This document shows, in pieces, positions 43,528 to 52,446 of a stretch of DNA of 64,000 bases. The notes beneath the pieces are model-generated. The model was not told the DNA's origin and did not search any database. It saw nothing but the letters and a program-made list of their open reading frames with translations. The stretch covers positions 1 through 64,000 of the forward strand of contig DATKEN010000080.1 in the NCBI GenBank assembly GCA_035512155.1, read 5' to 3'. Position 1 is the first letter of the stretch, and each line of letters begins with the position of its first letter. This stretch comes from JABCYV01 sp035512155. Its GTDB lineage: Bacteria > Acidobacteriota > Terriglobia > Terriglobales > Acidobacteriaceae. The translations under genes and the position numbers were made by a program.

Positions 43528-44774
43528 CTTGTGGCTACTACTTGCGCCCGACGCGAGGCAAGTAACAACACCGCCGAGACAGCAGCGATTCCCGCGGACA
43601 GCAAGAACGGAACTCGCGCACCATACTGCTTCCAGAGTTGTCCGGTGATGACGCTGGCCAACAGCGCCGCCACACTTGTCACAAAAAAATATACGCCCAA
43701 CGCGCGGCCGCGGACTTCTGACGACACCGTTTCTGCCACCAGAGCTTTCAACACCGGGTTGGTCAGAGCATAGAACAAACCGTAGACCGCCATGGCGAAC
43801 CAAATGGCCGGAGTTGATGGAGCAATCCCAAAGACCAGGTACACGGCGGCAAAAACCAGATATCCTGCAGCCGCCATCGCCCGCCGGGAAAGCCGGTCGC
43901 TCAGGTGACCAGCCGGCCAGGAGAACAGCGTATAGGTAATGTTAAACACCAGCCCGAGCACGGGCGCCCGAACGGCGGAAATGCCGATGCTTTGCGCGCG
44001 CAGCACAAGAAACATGTCGCTCGAATTTCCTAGCGAGAAAAGTGTCACTGCCAAAAGCACGAAATAAAAACTGCGGGGAAGACGGGAAGCGTGGCCCGTG
44101 GTTGAGTTCATCACTTCAGGTTCGGGCAGGGGCACATCCAACCGAGAGTCCGAGGAGAAAGATTTGGACTGGGTGCGGCTCGCGTACGCCGCTTGAGTCT
44201 CGCGAATGCCCAACATCGCGACCACGATGCACAGCAATCCCGGAATCGCTGCCGCCCAGAAGATAGCGCGCAAGCCGTAGTGCGGCAGAAGCACAAGTGC
44301 GATGAGCGGCCCGGCGATAGCGCCCGCGGAATCCATCGCCTGGATCAGTCCGTAGGCGAAACCGAGGCGTGATTTGACTTGCGACTCGGCCACCATGACA
44401 TCACGCGCAGTGCCTCGGATGCCCTTGGAGAAACGATCGGCGAAGCGAATGACGAGAATCTGCCCCCATGAAGTCGTGAGCGCGAGCAGGGGCTTCACGG
44501 CGTTCGCGACCACGTATCCCGCCACCACGATGGGCTTGCGGCGCCGAACCCGGTCAGCCAGATAACCGGAGAACAGCTTGGCAAATGAGGCAACGCTCTC
44601 GGCGATGCCTTCAATGATCCCCAACTGCGCGGGTCCAGCGCCGAGCGAAGCCAGAAATGCCGGCAGCACCCAGTAAGCCATTTCACTGGCGGTGTCGTTT
44701 AGAAATGACGTTGCGCCGAAGGCGAAGATGTTGCGGGAAATTGCTTTGCCGGCAGGTGGCCTCGCCTCAGGCAT
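43524..44774 (-). CDS. MFS transporter
   Basis: 416 residues with 12 membrane segments. Loop-2 motif GYLADRVRRRKPIVVAGY and the second-half copy GHLSDRLSRRAMAAAGY are major-facilitator signatures; RFADRFSKGIRGTARDVMVAE in the fourth segment resembles the drug-efflux/uncharacterised MFS branch common in soil bacteria. Substrate unknown. Convergent with VanZ (4-bp overlap). Confidence 0.88.
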   Translation of the reverse strand: MPEARPPAGKAISRNIFAFGATSFLNDTASEMAYWVLPAFLASLGAGPAQLGIIEGIAESVASFAKLFSGYLADRVRRRKPIVVAGYVVANAVKPLLALTTSWGQILVIRFADRFSKGIRGTARDVMVAESQVKSRLGFAYGLIQAMDSAGAIAGPLIALVLLPHYGLRAIFWAAAIPGLLCIVVAMLGIRETQAAYASRTQSKSFSSDSRLDVPLPEPEVMNSTTGHASRLPRSFYFVLLAVTLFSLGNSSDMFLVLRAQSIGISAVRAPVLGLVFNITYTLFSWPAGHLSDRLSRRAMAAAGYLVFAAVYLVFGIAPSTPAIWFAMAVYGLFYALTNPVLKALVAETVSSEVRGRALGVYFFVTSVAALLASVITGQLWKQYGARVPFLLSAGIAAVSAVLLLASRRAQVVATS

Positions 44775-44827
44775 GCAGGTGTTCTACCACATGACCTGCT
44801 ACTGATGGCTGAGGCCAGACGGCTGGT

Positions 44828-45319
44828 TTAGTACATGGAGTCGTACTTGGTCACGGCCCATTCGCCGTATTTATTTTCGAGAGTGACCGAGAAGAGCTCT
44901 TTATAGGTGCCCTTTTCGCCGGGAGTATTGAAGCGTTTGCCGCGGTAGCGCAGGATCCGCAACGGCGGCGTGTCCTCCCACTCCACCAGTCGCCATGAGA
45001 TCAACGGGTGTCGCGCCTCAGAATCGCAGATGAAGGCCGCATATTTCTTGCGATAATCCTTTTTCCAGCCCGCCAGTTCTTCGTCGCAATGTCCTTCGTG
45101 GATGGCGCCGATGAACTTGTTGGCCTCACGCTCAGAAGTACGGTCGCGCAGAGGATTGAGCGAGATAGAGTTTGGGATATTGGAAAGGGGATCGCGCTCT
45201 TCCGAACGGGCCAGGACCGGCCCTTGACCGTTCAGCCACATGAGGTAGCCGAAAAAGATCAGCAGCAGCAGGACGCCTGCGCCCACGGCGATAGCGATTT
45301 GGGTGCGGGAAAACTCCAT
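44828..45319 (-). CDS. Membrane-anchored hypothetical protein
   Basis: 163 residues. One N-terminal membrane helix (about 9-29) then a soluble domain, probably periplasmic, with EGHCDEELAGWKKDYRKKYAAFICDSEARHPLISW; two cysteines could form a disulfide. I recognise no family. Alone between MFS and the GlxA regulator. Confidence 0.7.
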   Translation of the reverse strand: MEFSRTQIAIAVGAGVLLLLIFFGYLMWLNGQGPVLARSEERDPLSNIPNSISLNPLRDRTSEREANKFIGAIHEGHCDEELAGWKKDYRKKYAAFICDSEARHPLISWRLVEWEDTPPLRILRYRGKRFNTPGEKGTYKELFSVTLENKYGEWAVTKYDSMY

Positions 45320-45531
45320 AGTTCTACCGCAAGTCTAACGTCGGGTGCGCCGGAAACAAGATTACGGCAGAGTGCCGCGACAGGACATGTACGAGTGGGG
45401 GGAAGGAAGGCATGAGGAAGAAACTAAATGTCCTTCCCGACCAATCCATTTCCGAACCTATCTCATCTGTCAAGCAGCTTGAGACTTGCTGATGAAACTC
45501 CGATTTCTCGTCGAAAATGAGGATGGCATAA

Positions 45532-45551
45532 AATGACGCTATTTTGTCATT
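45532..45551. promoter_or_regulatory. Inverted repeat over a -10-like box
   Basis: AATGAC (45532-45537) and GTCATT (45546-45551) are separated by 8 bp and overlap TAAAAT (45529-45534), about 35 bp before the GlxA-type regulator. Could be an operator for autoregulation; untested. Confidence 0.35.
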
Positions 45552-45584
45552 GCTGCCATTGGCCTCGGGCCTTAGCATCGGGCC

Positions 45585-46610
45585 ATGAGGAGCTCGAAGA
45601 AGCCGCTTTCCGTCATGAACGGCTCAAAGACCATCGTCTTTCTTGCCGCGCCAAACAGTCAGATCCTCGACGTGGCGGGCCCATTTCAGGTTTTTGTTCG
45701 GGCGGCGGAGCTCTTCGTCAAAGAGTGCCCGGGACAGAAGGCCCCTTACAGGGTGCTGCTGGCAAGTTCCGCGCGCCACCGATCGATAACCACAAACTGC
45801 GGATTAGTGCTAACCGGAACTGAGACTTACCGCACTCTGCGGGGACCAATCGACACTCTGCTGGTGGCTGGTGGAACCGGCGTCCATAAAGCTGCTCGTG
45901 ATGAGGAATTACTCGACTGGCTAAGAAAGGCCGCTCAGCGAGTGCGCCGCATTGGATCCATCTGTACAGGAGCCTTTCTACTTGCTTCGGCTGGACTCTT
46001 GGACGGCAAGCGTGCGACGACGCATTGGAAGTGGGCAGCGGAGTTGGCAGAAAGATTCACGCACACAACTGTCGATCCGGATCCAATCTACATACGTGAT
46101 GGAAACACGTACACCACTGCGGGCGTAACTGCCGGTATGGATCTTGCGTTGGCTCTGGTCGAAGAGGACCTTGGGTCGCCGATGGCACTGAAGGTCGCAC
46201 GTGAACTGGTTTTGTACTTGCGCAGGGCCGGAGGTCAATCGCAGTTCAGCGCCGCGCTTTCTGTACAGTCCTCCGACCGGAAACAAATCGAAGAGATTCG
46301 TTCCTGGGCTCTCGACAACCTGAACCAGGCCCTGCCGGTAGAAAGGCTTGCCGCAAAGGCAGGTATGAGTCCACGTCATTTTGCGCGTGTGTTCCTCAGG
46401 GATACCGGCACAACTCCAGCGCGATTTGTAGAGCGCCTGCGCGTTGAAGCTGCGCGGCGACGATTAGAGGAATCGCAAGACAAACTGGAAAAGGTTGCGG
46501 ACGACTGCGGTTTCGGCTCCAGTCAAAGCTTGCGGCGATCGTTTCTTCGGGTTCTCCACGTTCCTCCGAACGACTATCGGCATCGGTTCGCGGAATTGAC
46601 TACGAACTAA
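45585..46610 (+). CDS. GlxA family AraC-type regulator
   Basis: 341 residues. N-terminal DJ-1/PfpI-like domain (about 15-200) with the nucleophile-elbow Cys in GSICTGAFLLASAGLLDGKRATTHW, followed by an AraC double helix-turn-helix (about 238-335, AAKAGMSPRHFARVFLRDTGTTPARFVERLRVEAARRRLEE). Such proteins sense a small molecule through the DJ-1 domain. The next gene encodes an exported DJ-1 protein, so the pair is probably functionally linked. Confidence 0.92.
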   Translation: MRSSKKPLSVMNGSKTIVFLAAPNSQILDVAGPFQVFVRAAELFVKECPGQKAPYRVLLASSARHRSITTNCGLVLTGTETYRTLRGPIDTLLVAGGTGVHKAARDEELLDWLRKAAQRVRRIGSICTGAFLLASAGLLDGKRATTHWKWAAELAERFTHTTVDPDPIYIRDGNTYTTAGVTAGMDLALALVEEDLGSPMALKVARELVLYLRRAGGQSQFSAALSVQSSDRKQIEEIRSWALDNLNQALPVERLAAKAGMSPRHFARVFLRDTGTTPARFVERLRVEAARRRLEESQDKLEKVADDCGFGSSQSLRRSFLRVLHVPPNDYRHRFAELTTN

Positions 46611-46710
46611 ATTTCGATGAGCCGCCGGGTTGATGCTTGGCGAAAACGAAACCCAGGATAGTTGCAGGATCGGAGACAGGAAGTGTCACGCAAAAAACAC
46701 TGAGGGTTTT

Positions 46711-47649
46711 ATGAATAGAAGAGAACTGCTCAAGAGATCAGCAGCATTCGGTTTTGTGGCTGGAATTCCGTTGGCGGCAGGCAAACTTTTCGCCGGCGCA
46801 GGCAGGGTCAAAGCTGAGGATGGTACTGAAAAGGATAGAGCAGCGGACAGGTACAATCCGCTTGTCCCTCCTGGCAATGGCGCTATCCCCGTTGCCTTTG
46901 TGATTTCTGACGGCGCGGTAGTCATAGACTTCGCCGGACCGTGGGAAGTGTTTCAAGATGTTCATGACGCCCAGGGACACGGATTCTTCAATCTCTACAC
47001 CGTCGCCGAGACCACCAAGCCTGTGACTGCGAGCGCTGGATTGAAGATCGTACCCGACTACACCTTTCAAACCGCGCCTTCGCCCAAGGTAACCGTAATC
47101 CCAGCGCAGAATGGAGAAAGCGCGGCGATGCTGGAATGGATTCGGAAGTCGGCGAGAACCGCGGACGTCACCATGTCGGTTTGCACGGGGGCTTATGTGC
47201 TGGCAAAGACCGGCTTACTTTCAGGCAAAGCCGCGACCACGCATCACAGTGCTTACTCAGAGTTCGCTATGCAGTTTCCGGATATCCAACTGAAGCGTGG
47301 CGCCAGGTTCGTGGAAGATGGCAACCTGGCCTCTTCAGGCGGACTTTCGTCCGGCGTTGATCTCGCCCTTCGTGTGGTTGAGCGTTATTACGGCCGCGAG
47401 CGAGCCGAGAAGACAGCCGACATGATGGAATACCAAGGACAAGGCTGGTTGAATCCAAATTCGAACCAGGTCTATGCCAAAGCACGCGTCTCCACCGACG
47501 CACACCCGGTCTGCCCGGTGTGCGAGATGGATGGTGATCCGGCGTTGAAGTCCGTCTATAAAGGTAAGAATTATTATTTCTGTTCGCCGGACCACAAAGA
47601 GATGTTCGACAAGGCTCCCGCGAAATTCGCCGCAGCTCGAGAACAGTGA
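46711..47649 (+). CDS. Tat-exported DJ-1/PfpI-YHS fusion protein
   Basis: 312 residues. Twin-arginine signal MNRRELLKRSAAFGFVAGIPL, then a DJ-1/PfpI domain (about 55-245) with elbow Cys158 in SVCTGAYVLAKTGLLSGKAAT, and a C-terminal YHS metal-binding domain (about 265-305): C268-x2-C271 and C291 in YYFCSPDH. YHS domains bind copper or other soft metals. The combination suggests a periplasmic enzyme or chaperone handling glyoxal-type or metal stress, but the activity is unknown. GAGG is 6 nt before ATG 46711; the frame back to 46630 is not needed. Confidence 0.85.
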   Translation: MNRRELLKRSAAFGFVAGIPLAAGKLFAGAGRVKAEDGTEKDRAADRYNPLVPPGNGAIPVAFVISDGAVVIDFAGPWEVFQDVHDAQGHGFFNLYTVAETTKPVTASAGLKIVPDYTFQTAPSPKVTVIPAQNGESAAMLEWIRKSARTADVTMSVCTGAYVLAKTGLLSGKAATTHHSAYSEFAMQFPDIQLKRGARFVEDGNLASSGGLSSGVDLALRVVERYYGRERAEKTADMMEYQGQGWLNPNSNQVYAKARVSTDAHPVCPVCEMDGDPALKSVYKGKNYYFCSPDHKEMFDKAPAKFAAAREQ

Positions 47650-47668
47650 CTTGGGTTTCGGACAGGGT

Positions 47669-48178
47669 CTATTCTTTCTTGCCTTCTTTGGCCTTATCTT
47701 CGTCTTCAGCTTGTTCGCTGGCGACGCCCTGCGCCTCGGCTTCTTCCATGGCCTTCTTGGCTTCGGCCGTACGCTTGGCACGAGCTTCGGCGCGCTTCTC
47801 GCGCTTTTCTTCCTGCAGCTTTTCGCTGCCGAGAAGCTCGACGAATGCTTTGTCGGCGCCATCGCCCTTCTGCCAGCCAGTGCGGACAATGCGCAGGTAA
47901 CCGCCTTCGCGATCGCCGAAGCGCGGACCAATAGTGTCGAAGAGCTTGTCCACGGCGGCGCTGGTCATGAGGTAGGCGTGTGCCTGCCGGCGCGCCGCAA
48001 GGTCGCCACGCTTGCCCAGAGTGATCATCTTCTCCACTCGCGGACGCATGGCCTTGGCCTTCGGCACCGTCGTCTCGATACGTTCTTCGAGAATGAGCGA
48101 CGTCACCAGATTCCGCAGCAATGAGCGGCGGTGCGCGGTGTTACGTCCCAGTTTCCATCCTGCAACTTTGTGACGCAT
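47669..48178 (-). CDS. rplQ: 50S ribosomal protein L17
   Basis: 169 residues. MRHKVAGWKLGRNTAHRRSLLRNLVTSLILEERIETTVPKAKAMRP is the universal L17 start. The core ends near residue 118; the last ~50 residues are a Glu/Lys/Ala-rich, probably helical tail absent from E. coli L17 (127). Last gene of the alpha operon part, convergent with the DJ-1-YHS gene 19 bp away. Confidence 0.96.
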   Translation of the reverse strand: MRHKVAGWKLGRNTAHRRSLLRNLVTSLILEERIETTVPKAKAMRPRVEKMITLGKRGDLAARRQAHAYLMTSAAVDKLFDTIGPRFGDREGGYLRIVRTGWQKGDGADKAFVELLGSEKLQEEKREKRAEARAKRTAEAKKAMEEAEAQGVASEQAEDEDKAKEGKKE

Positions 48179-48184
48179 GTGAAC

Positions 48185-48280
48185 CTCAGTGGCTAGTGAA
48201 CTAGTGGCTAGTGAACCTCAGCACCAAGTGATTAGTGGCTAGCGGAACCAGGGTTTCTAACCACTGGCCACTAGCCACCG
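48185..48280. repeat. Self-complementary word repeat (TGGCTAGTG word)
   Basis: CAGTGGCTAGTG occurs several times and is answered by CCACTGGCCACTAGCCAC. Fills the rpoA-rplQ gap. Same word as at 50212. Confidence 0.8.
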
Positions 48281-48284
48281 TGTC

Positions 48285-49319
<1,035 letters not shown>

Positions 49320-49440
49320 TTGTTTCTCCTTCGGCCATTTGGCTCAGTGCTGGCTCCCTGAATCGGTCCGGATTCAGGTTAAACGTCAGCGCCGGCTGAT
49401 CTGGCTCGAAATGTTGGACCGGAAAAATCACTTAATCCAT

Positions 49441-49501
49441 AACCACAAAGGACACTAAGTTTCACGAAGGTCCCTCGTCTACCTTCGTGTCCTTGGTGGT
49501 T
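49441..49501. repeat. Self-complementary word repeat (CCTTCGTG word)
   Basis: Arm 49441-49470 (AACCACAAAGGACAC then CACGAAGG) pairs with 49482-49501 (CCTTCGTGTCCTTGGTGGTT). Same word family as the mreB-mreC hairpin 40 kb away. Lies in the rpsD-rpoA gap. Confidence 0.8.
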
Positions 49502-49511
49502 CAGCATTTGA

Positions 49512-50141
49512 CTATTTACTGTACAACTCAACAATCAACTGCTCGTTCACCGGCAGGTTGATATCTTGCCGCTTGGGCAGCGCCAGAACGCGGCCCTTGT
49601 AATTGTCGCGATCAATCTCCAGCCAGTTGGGCGAGTTCTGATGGCTGGCGAAATCCTTGGCCAGCTCCAGAATCGGTAGCTTGCGGCTGCCCTCCCGAAT
49701 AGCGATTTCTTCGCCCACACTTACCTCGTAAGAGGGAATGTTGACCTTGCGGCCATCGACTTGCACGTGACCATGGCGCACCAATTGACGCGCCTGGCGC
49801 CGGGATACGCCGAAGCCCAGGCGATAAACCACGTTGTCGAGCCGCCGTTCAAGTTGTTGCAGCAGGATTTCGCCGGTCACACCCTTGGTTCGCGCCGCTT
49901 TTTCGAAATAATTGCGGAACTGGCCTTCCTGGGTAAAATACATGCGCTTGGTCTTCTGCTTTTCGCGCAGTTGCAGGCCGTAGCCTACGATTTTGGCCTT
50001 GCGGTCCTTACCATGCTGGCCCGGAGCAAAGTTACGCTTCTCGATGGGACATTTATCGCTGAAACACTTGGTGCCTTTGAGGAACAGCTTCATGCCCTCG
50101 CGGCGGCAGAGACGACAGACGGGATCAGTGTAACGTGCCAA
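49512..50141 (-). CDS. rpsD: 30S ribosomal protein S4
   Basis: 209 residues. CRLCRREGMKLFLKGTKCFSDKC is the zinc-binding (C+) form; the S4 RNA-binding domain has LERRLDNVVYRLGFGVSRRQARQLVRHGHVQVDGR. Starts at TTG, fixed by AGGAG 7 nt upstream. Primary 16S binder and, in other bacteria, the repressor of the alpha operon. Confidence 0.97.
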   Translation of the reverse strand: MARYTDPVCRLCRREGMKLFLKGTKCFSDKCPIEKRNFAPGQHGKDRKAKIVGYGLQLREKQKTKRMYFTQEGQFRNYFEKAARTKGVTGEILLQQLERRLDNVVYRLGFGVSRRQARQLVRHGHVQVDGRKVNIPSYEVSVGEEIAIREGSRKLPILELAKDFASHQNSPNWLEIDRDNYKGRVLALPKRQDINLPVNEQLIVELYSK

Positions 50142-50211
50142 GTTTCTTCTCCTTAGATGACCGGTTTACAGGTTTGGCTTCACCCTTCGTCCCGGACGAA
50201 AATCAGTGTTT

Positions 50212-50272
50212 AGTGGCTAGTGATCAGTGGCTAGTAGTTTGGTCAGTGACTAGCCACTAGTCACCAGCCACT
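50212..50272. repeat. 26-bp hairpin of TGGCTAGTG words
   Basis: Arm 50212-50237 contains AGTGGCTAGTGA and AGTGGCTAGT; arm 50247-50272 is its reverse complement with about five mismatches, around a 9-nt loop. Clearest hairpin of the family, in the rpsK-rpsD gap. Confidence 0.85.
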
Positions 50273-50275
50273 TTC

Positions 50276-50716
50276 TTACACCCTTCTCCGCTTCGGCGGA
50301 CGGCAGCCGTTATGCGGAATCGGGGTTGCGTCTTTAATATTGCGGACCTCGATGCCCGCGGCAGCCAGAGCGCGGATAGCCGACTCGCGTCCAGAACCGG
50401 GGCCGCTAACCCGCACCTCGACGCTGCGCACTCCGTGATCGCGCGCCATGTTGGCGGCGTTCATGGCTGCCTGCTGAGCGGCAAAGGGCGTGCCTTTACG
50501 TGATCCGCGGAAGCCCAGCGAGCCCGAACTCTTCCAGGAGAGAACATTTCCCGCCTGGTCTGAGATGGTCACGATGGTGTTATTGAACGAAGCCTGGATG
50601 TGCGCCACGCCGTGTGTGACGTGCTTGCGCTCCTTCTTCTTGAAAGTCTTCTTCTTGCCTTTTTTTTCCGGAGCCGCTGCGCCGGTTGCGCCCGCTGCTG
50701 CTGCTGGTTTCGCCAT
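50276..50716 (-). CDS. rpsK: 30S ribosomal protein S11
   Basis: 146 residues, with an Ala/Lys-rich N-terminal extension of about 20 residues before GVAHIQASFNNTIVTISDQAGNVLSWKSSGSLGFRGSRKGTPFAAQ. Ends NGCRPPKRRRV as usual. The frame runs to 50767, but the upstream codons are a word repeat; ATG 50716 is the real start. No Shine-Dalgarno sequence is visible. Confidence 0.95.
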   Translation of the reverse strand: MAKPAAAAGATGAAAPEKKGKKKTFKKKERKHVTHGVAHIQASFNNTIVTISDQAGNVLSWKSSGSLGFRGSRKGTPFAAQQAAMNAANMARDHGVRSVEVRVSGPGSGRESAIRALAAAGIEVRNIKDATPIPHNGCRPPKRRRV

Positions 50717-50720
50717 AATT

Positions 50721-50766
50721 AGTGTCCAGTGACTTGTGTCCAGTGGCCAATCACTAGCCACTGGCA
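50721..50766. repeat. Self-complementary word repeat (GTCCAGTG word)
   Basis: GTGTCCAGTGACTTGTGTCCAGTGGC is followed by TAGCCACTGGCAAC; CCAGTGGC pairs with GCCACTGG. Runs up to 5 nt from the rpsK ATG and displaces the ribosome binding site. Confidence 0.75.
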
Positions 50767-50773
50767 ACCGTTC

Positions 50774-51160
50774 TTACGTTTTTGCCGTCGCTTTCTTCTT
50801 CTGCGCGACCGTTCCCTTGCGCGGGCCTTTGCGAGTGCGCGCATTGGTATGAGTGCGTTGTCCGCGGACTGGAAGGTTGCGGCGATGGCGATACCCGCGA
50901 TAGGAGCCGATTTCGATGAGCCGCTTGATGTTCATCGAAACTTCCTTGCGCAGATCGCCTTCCACCATGCCCTCACCCTCGATGACCTGACGGATACGAT
51001 TCACCTCGTCCTCACCCAGATCTTGTACCTTCTTCATCGGGTCCACCTTGGCCGCCTCCAGAATGCTGGCGGCGCGCGGGTGGCCGATGCCGTAGATGTA
51101 AGTCAGCGCGATATTCACGTGCTTACCGCGCGGAAGATCGACGCCTGCAATGCGTGCCAT
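50774..51160 (-). CDS. rpsM: 30S ribosomal protein S13
   Basis: 128 residues. MARIAGVDLPRGKHVNIALTYIYGIGHPRA and RRNLPVRGQRTHTNARTRKGPRK are diagnostic; C-terminal Lys/Ala tail contacts the P-site tRNA. AAGGAG precedes the ATG. First gene of the alpha block, 13 bp after rpmJ. Confidence 0.97.
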   Translation of the reverse strand: MARIAGVDLPRGKHVNIALTYIYGIGHPRAASILEAAKVDPMKKVQDLGEDEVNRIRQVIEGEGMVEGDLRKEVSMNIKRLIEIGSYRGYRHRRNLPVRGQRTHTNARTRKGPRKGTVAQKKKATAKT

Positions 51161-51173
51161 GCTGCTCCTTGTC

Positions 51174-51287
51174 CTATCCCTGACGCTGCTTGTGTTTCGA
51201 GTTGACGCAGATCACGCGCACCACACCCTTGCGGTGGATGACCTTGCACTTATCGCAAATTTTCTTTACCGATGCTCTTACTTTCAT
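51174..51287 (-). CDS. rpmJ: 50S ribosomal protein L36
   Basis: 37 residues, MKVRASVKKICDKCKVIHRK..., with zinc ligands C11, C14, C27 and H32. Normal length; the open frame to 51380 is only read-through of the repeat-rich gap. Between infA and rpsM as usual. Confidence 0.97.
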   Translation of the reverse strand: MKVRASVKKICDKCKVIHRKGVVRVICVNSKHKQRQG

Positions 51288-51319
51288 AAAACCAGCCTTT
51301 GATCGTTCGTCGTTCCTGC

Positions 51320-51345
51320 AGATCCCTCGCTGCGCTGGGGATGAC
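51320..51345. repeat. Dispersed hairpin element, copy 6 (short, inverted)
   Basis: Minus-strand reading GTCATCCCCAGCGCAGCGAG then GGATCT, a short form like those at 34649 and 61973. In the infA-rpmJ gap. Confidence 0.65.
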
Positions 51346-51376
51346 CGCTGCGGGCTCAAACGCCCGCAAATCGCGG

Positions 51377-51595
51377 TCATTTATATCGATACACGATGCG
51401 GCCACGATTCAGGTCGTAGGGCGAAAGCTCAACCGCGACCTTGTCGCCGGGCAGAATGCGGATAAAATTCTTTCGCATCTTACCGGAAACGTGTGCCAGC
51501 ACCTGGTGCTTGTTCTCCAGCTCCACCTTGAACATGGCATTGGGCAACGGTTCGACAACCGTCGCCATAACCTCAATCGCGTCTTCTTTACTCAT
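51377..51595 (-). CDS. infA: Translation initiation factor IF-1
   Basis: 72 residues, an S1/OB fold: MSKEDAIEVMATVVEPLPNAMFKVELENKHQVLAHVSGKMRKNFIRILPGDKV. Occupies the ribosomal A site during initiation. AAGGAG 4 nt before ATG. Between map and rpmJ. Confidence 0.98.
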   Translation of the reverse strand: MSKEDAIEVMATVVEPLPNAMFKVELENKHQVLAHVSGKMRKNFIRILPGDKVAVELSPYDLNRGRIVYRYK

Positions 51596-51609
51596 TGACT
51601 CCTTAAAAT

Positions 51610-51690
51610 CAGCTTCTGGCTACTAGCTTCTAGGCAAATCAGTCGGCTTCCGGTTCAAGCTAGCAGCTAGAAGCCAAGAGCTAGAAGCTC
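51610..51690. repeat. Self-complementary word repeat (AGCTTCTAG word)
   Basis: AGCTTCTGGCTACTAGCTTC (51610 on) pairs with GCTAGAAGCCAAGAGCTAGAAG (to 51690). Fills the map-infA gap up to the map stop. Confidence 0.8.
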
Positions 51691-52443
51691 CTATTGCGTC
51701 AAAATCATCGGGCCATCCTTCGTGACCGCCACGCAATGCTCAAAGTGGGCGCTGTAGCTGCCATCGGCGGTGACCGCGGTCCACTTGTCTTCGAGTACGC
51801 GGGTTCCAGGCTTGCCCGAATTCACCATGGGCTCAATCGCCAGCACCATGCCGTCGCGTAGCCGGGCGCCATGCCCGCGAACGCCAAAATTCGGCACCTG
51901 CGGCTCCTCGTGCAGCCGGGTTCCAATGCCGTGACCGACAAACTCGCGCACCACACTGAAGCCGTTGGCTTCCACAAATTCCTGCACCGCCGCACCCACA
52001 TCTCCCACTGCATTTCCGATGCGCGCCGCCTCGATGGCTCTGTAGAGGGACGCTTCCGTCACCTCGAGCAGCTTGCTCACTTCCGGCGTGATCGAGCCAT
52101 CCACCGCAACGGTAATGGCTGCGTCCCCATAGTAGCCGTCCAGCACCACACCGCAATCGATGGAAACGATGTCCCCTGCCTTCAGCACTCGCTTCTCGGA
52201 GGGGATGCCGTGGACAATCTCCTCGTTGATCGAAGTGCAGAGCACGCAGGGATAATCGTAATACCCCTTGAACGCCGGCTTAGCGCCGAGATCCTTCATT
52301 TTCTGCTCGGCGGTCCGTTCCAGATCCATCGTGGTCATGCCCGGCGCGACCACAGTCCGAAGCTGATCAAGGACTTCACGAACGATGCGGCCGCTGTGCC
52401 GCATTTTTTCAATCTCTGCCGCTGATTTGCAAACAATCGCCAT
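51691..52443 (-). CDS. map: Methionine aminopeptidase type I
   Basis: 250 residues. Removes the initiator Met cotranslationally. Metal ligands in DIVSIDCGVVLDGYYGDAAIT (two Asp), FVGHGIGTRLHEEP (His), LAIEPMV (Glu) and the final Glu in HFEHCVAVT. Three bases after adk, in the secY-adk-map-infA series. Confidence 0.97.
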   Translation of the reverse strand: MAIVCKSAAEIEKMRHSGRIVREVLDQLRTVVAPGMTTMDLERTAEQKMKDLGAKPAFKGYYDYPCVLCTSINEEIVHGIPSEKRVLKAGDIVSIDCGVVLDGYYGDAAITVAVDGSITPEVSKLLEVTEASLYRAIEAARIGNAVGDVGAAVQEFVEANGFSVVREFVGHGIGTRLHEEPQVPNFGVRGHGARLRDGMVLAIEPMVNSGKPGTRVLEDKWTAVTADGSYSAHFEHCVAVTKDGPMILTQ

Positions 52444-52446
52444 TCT

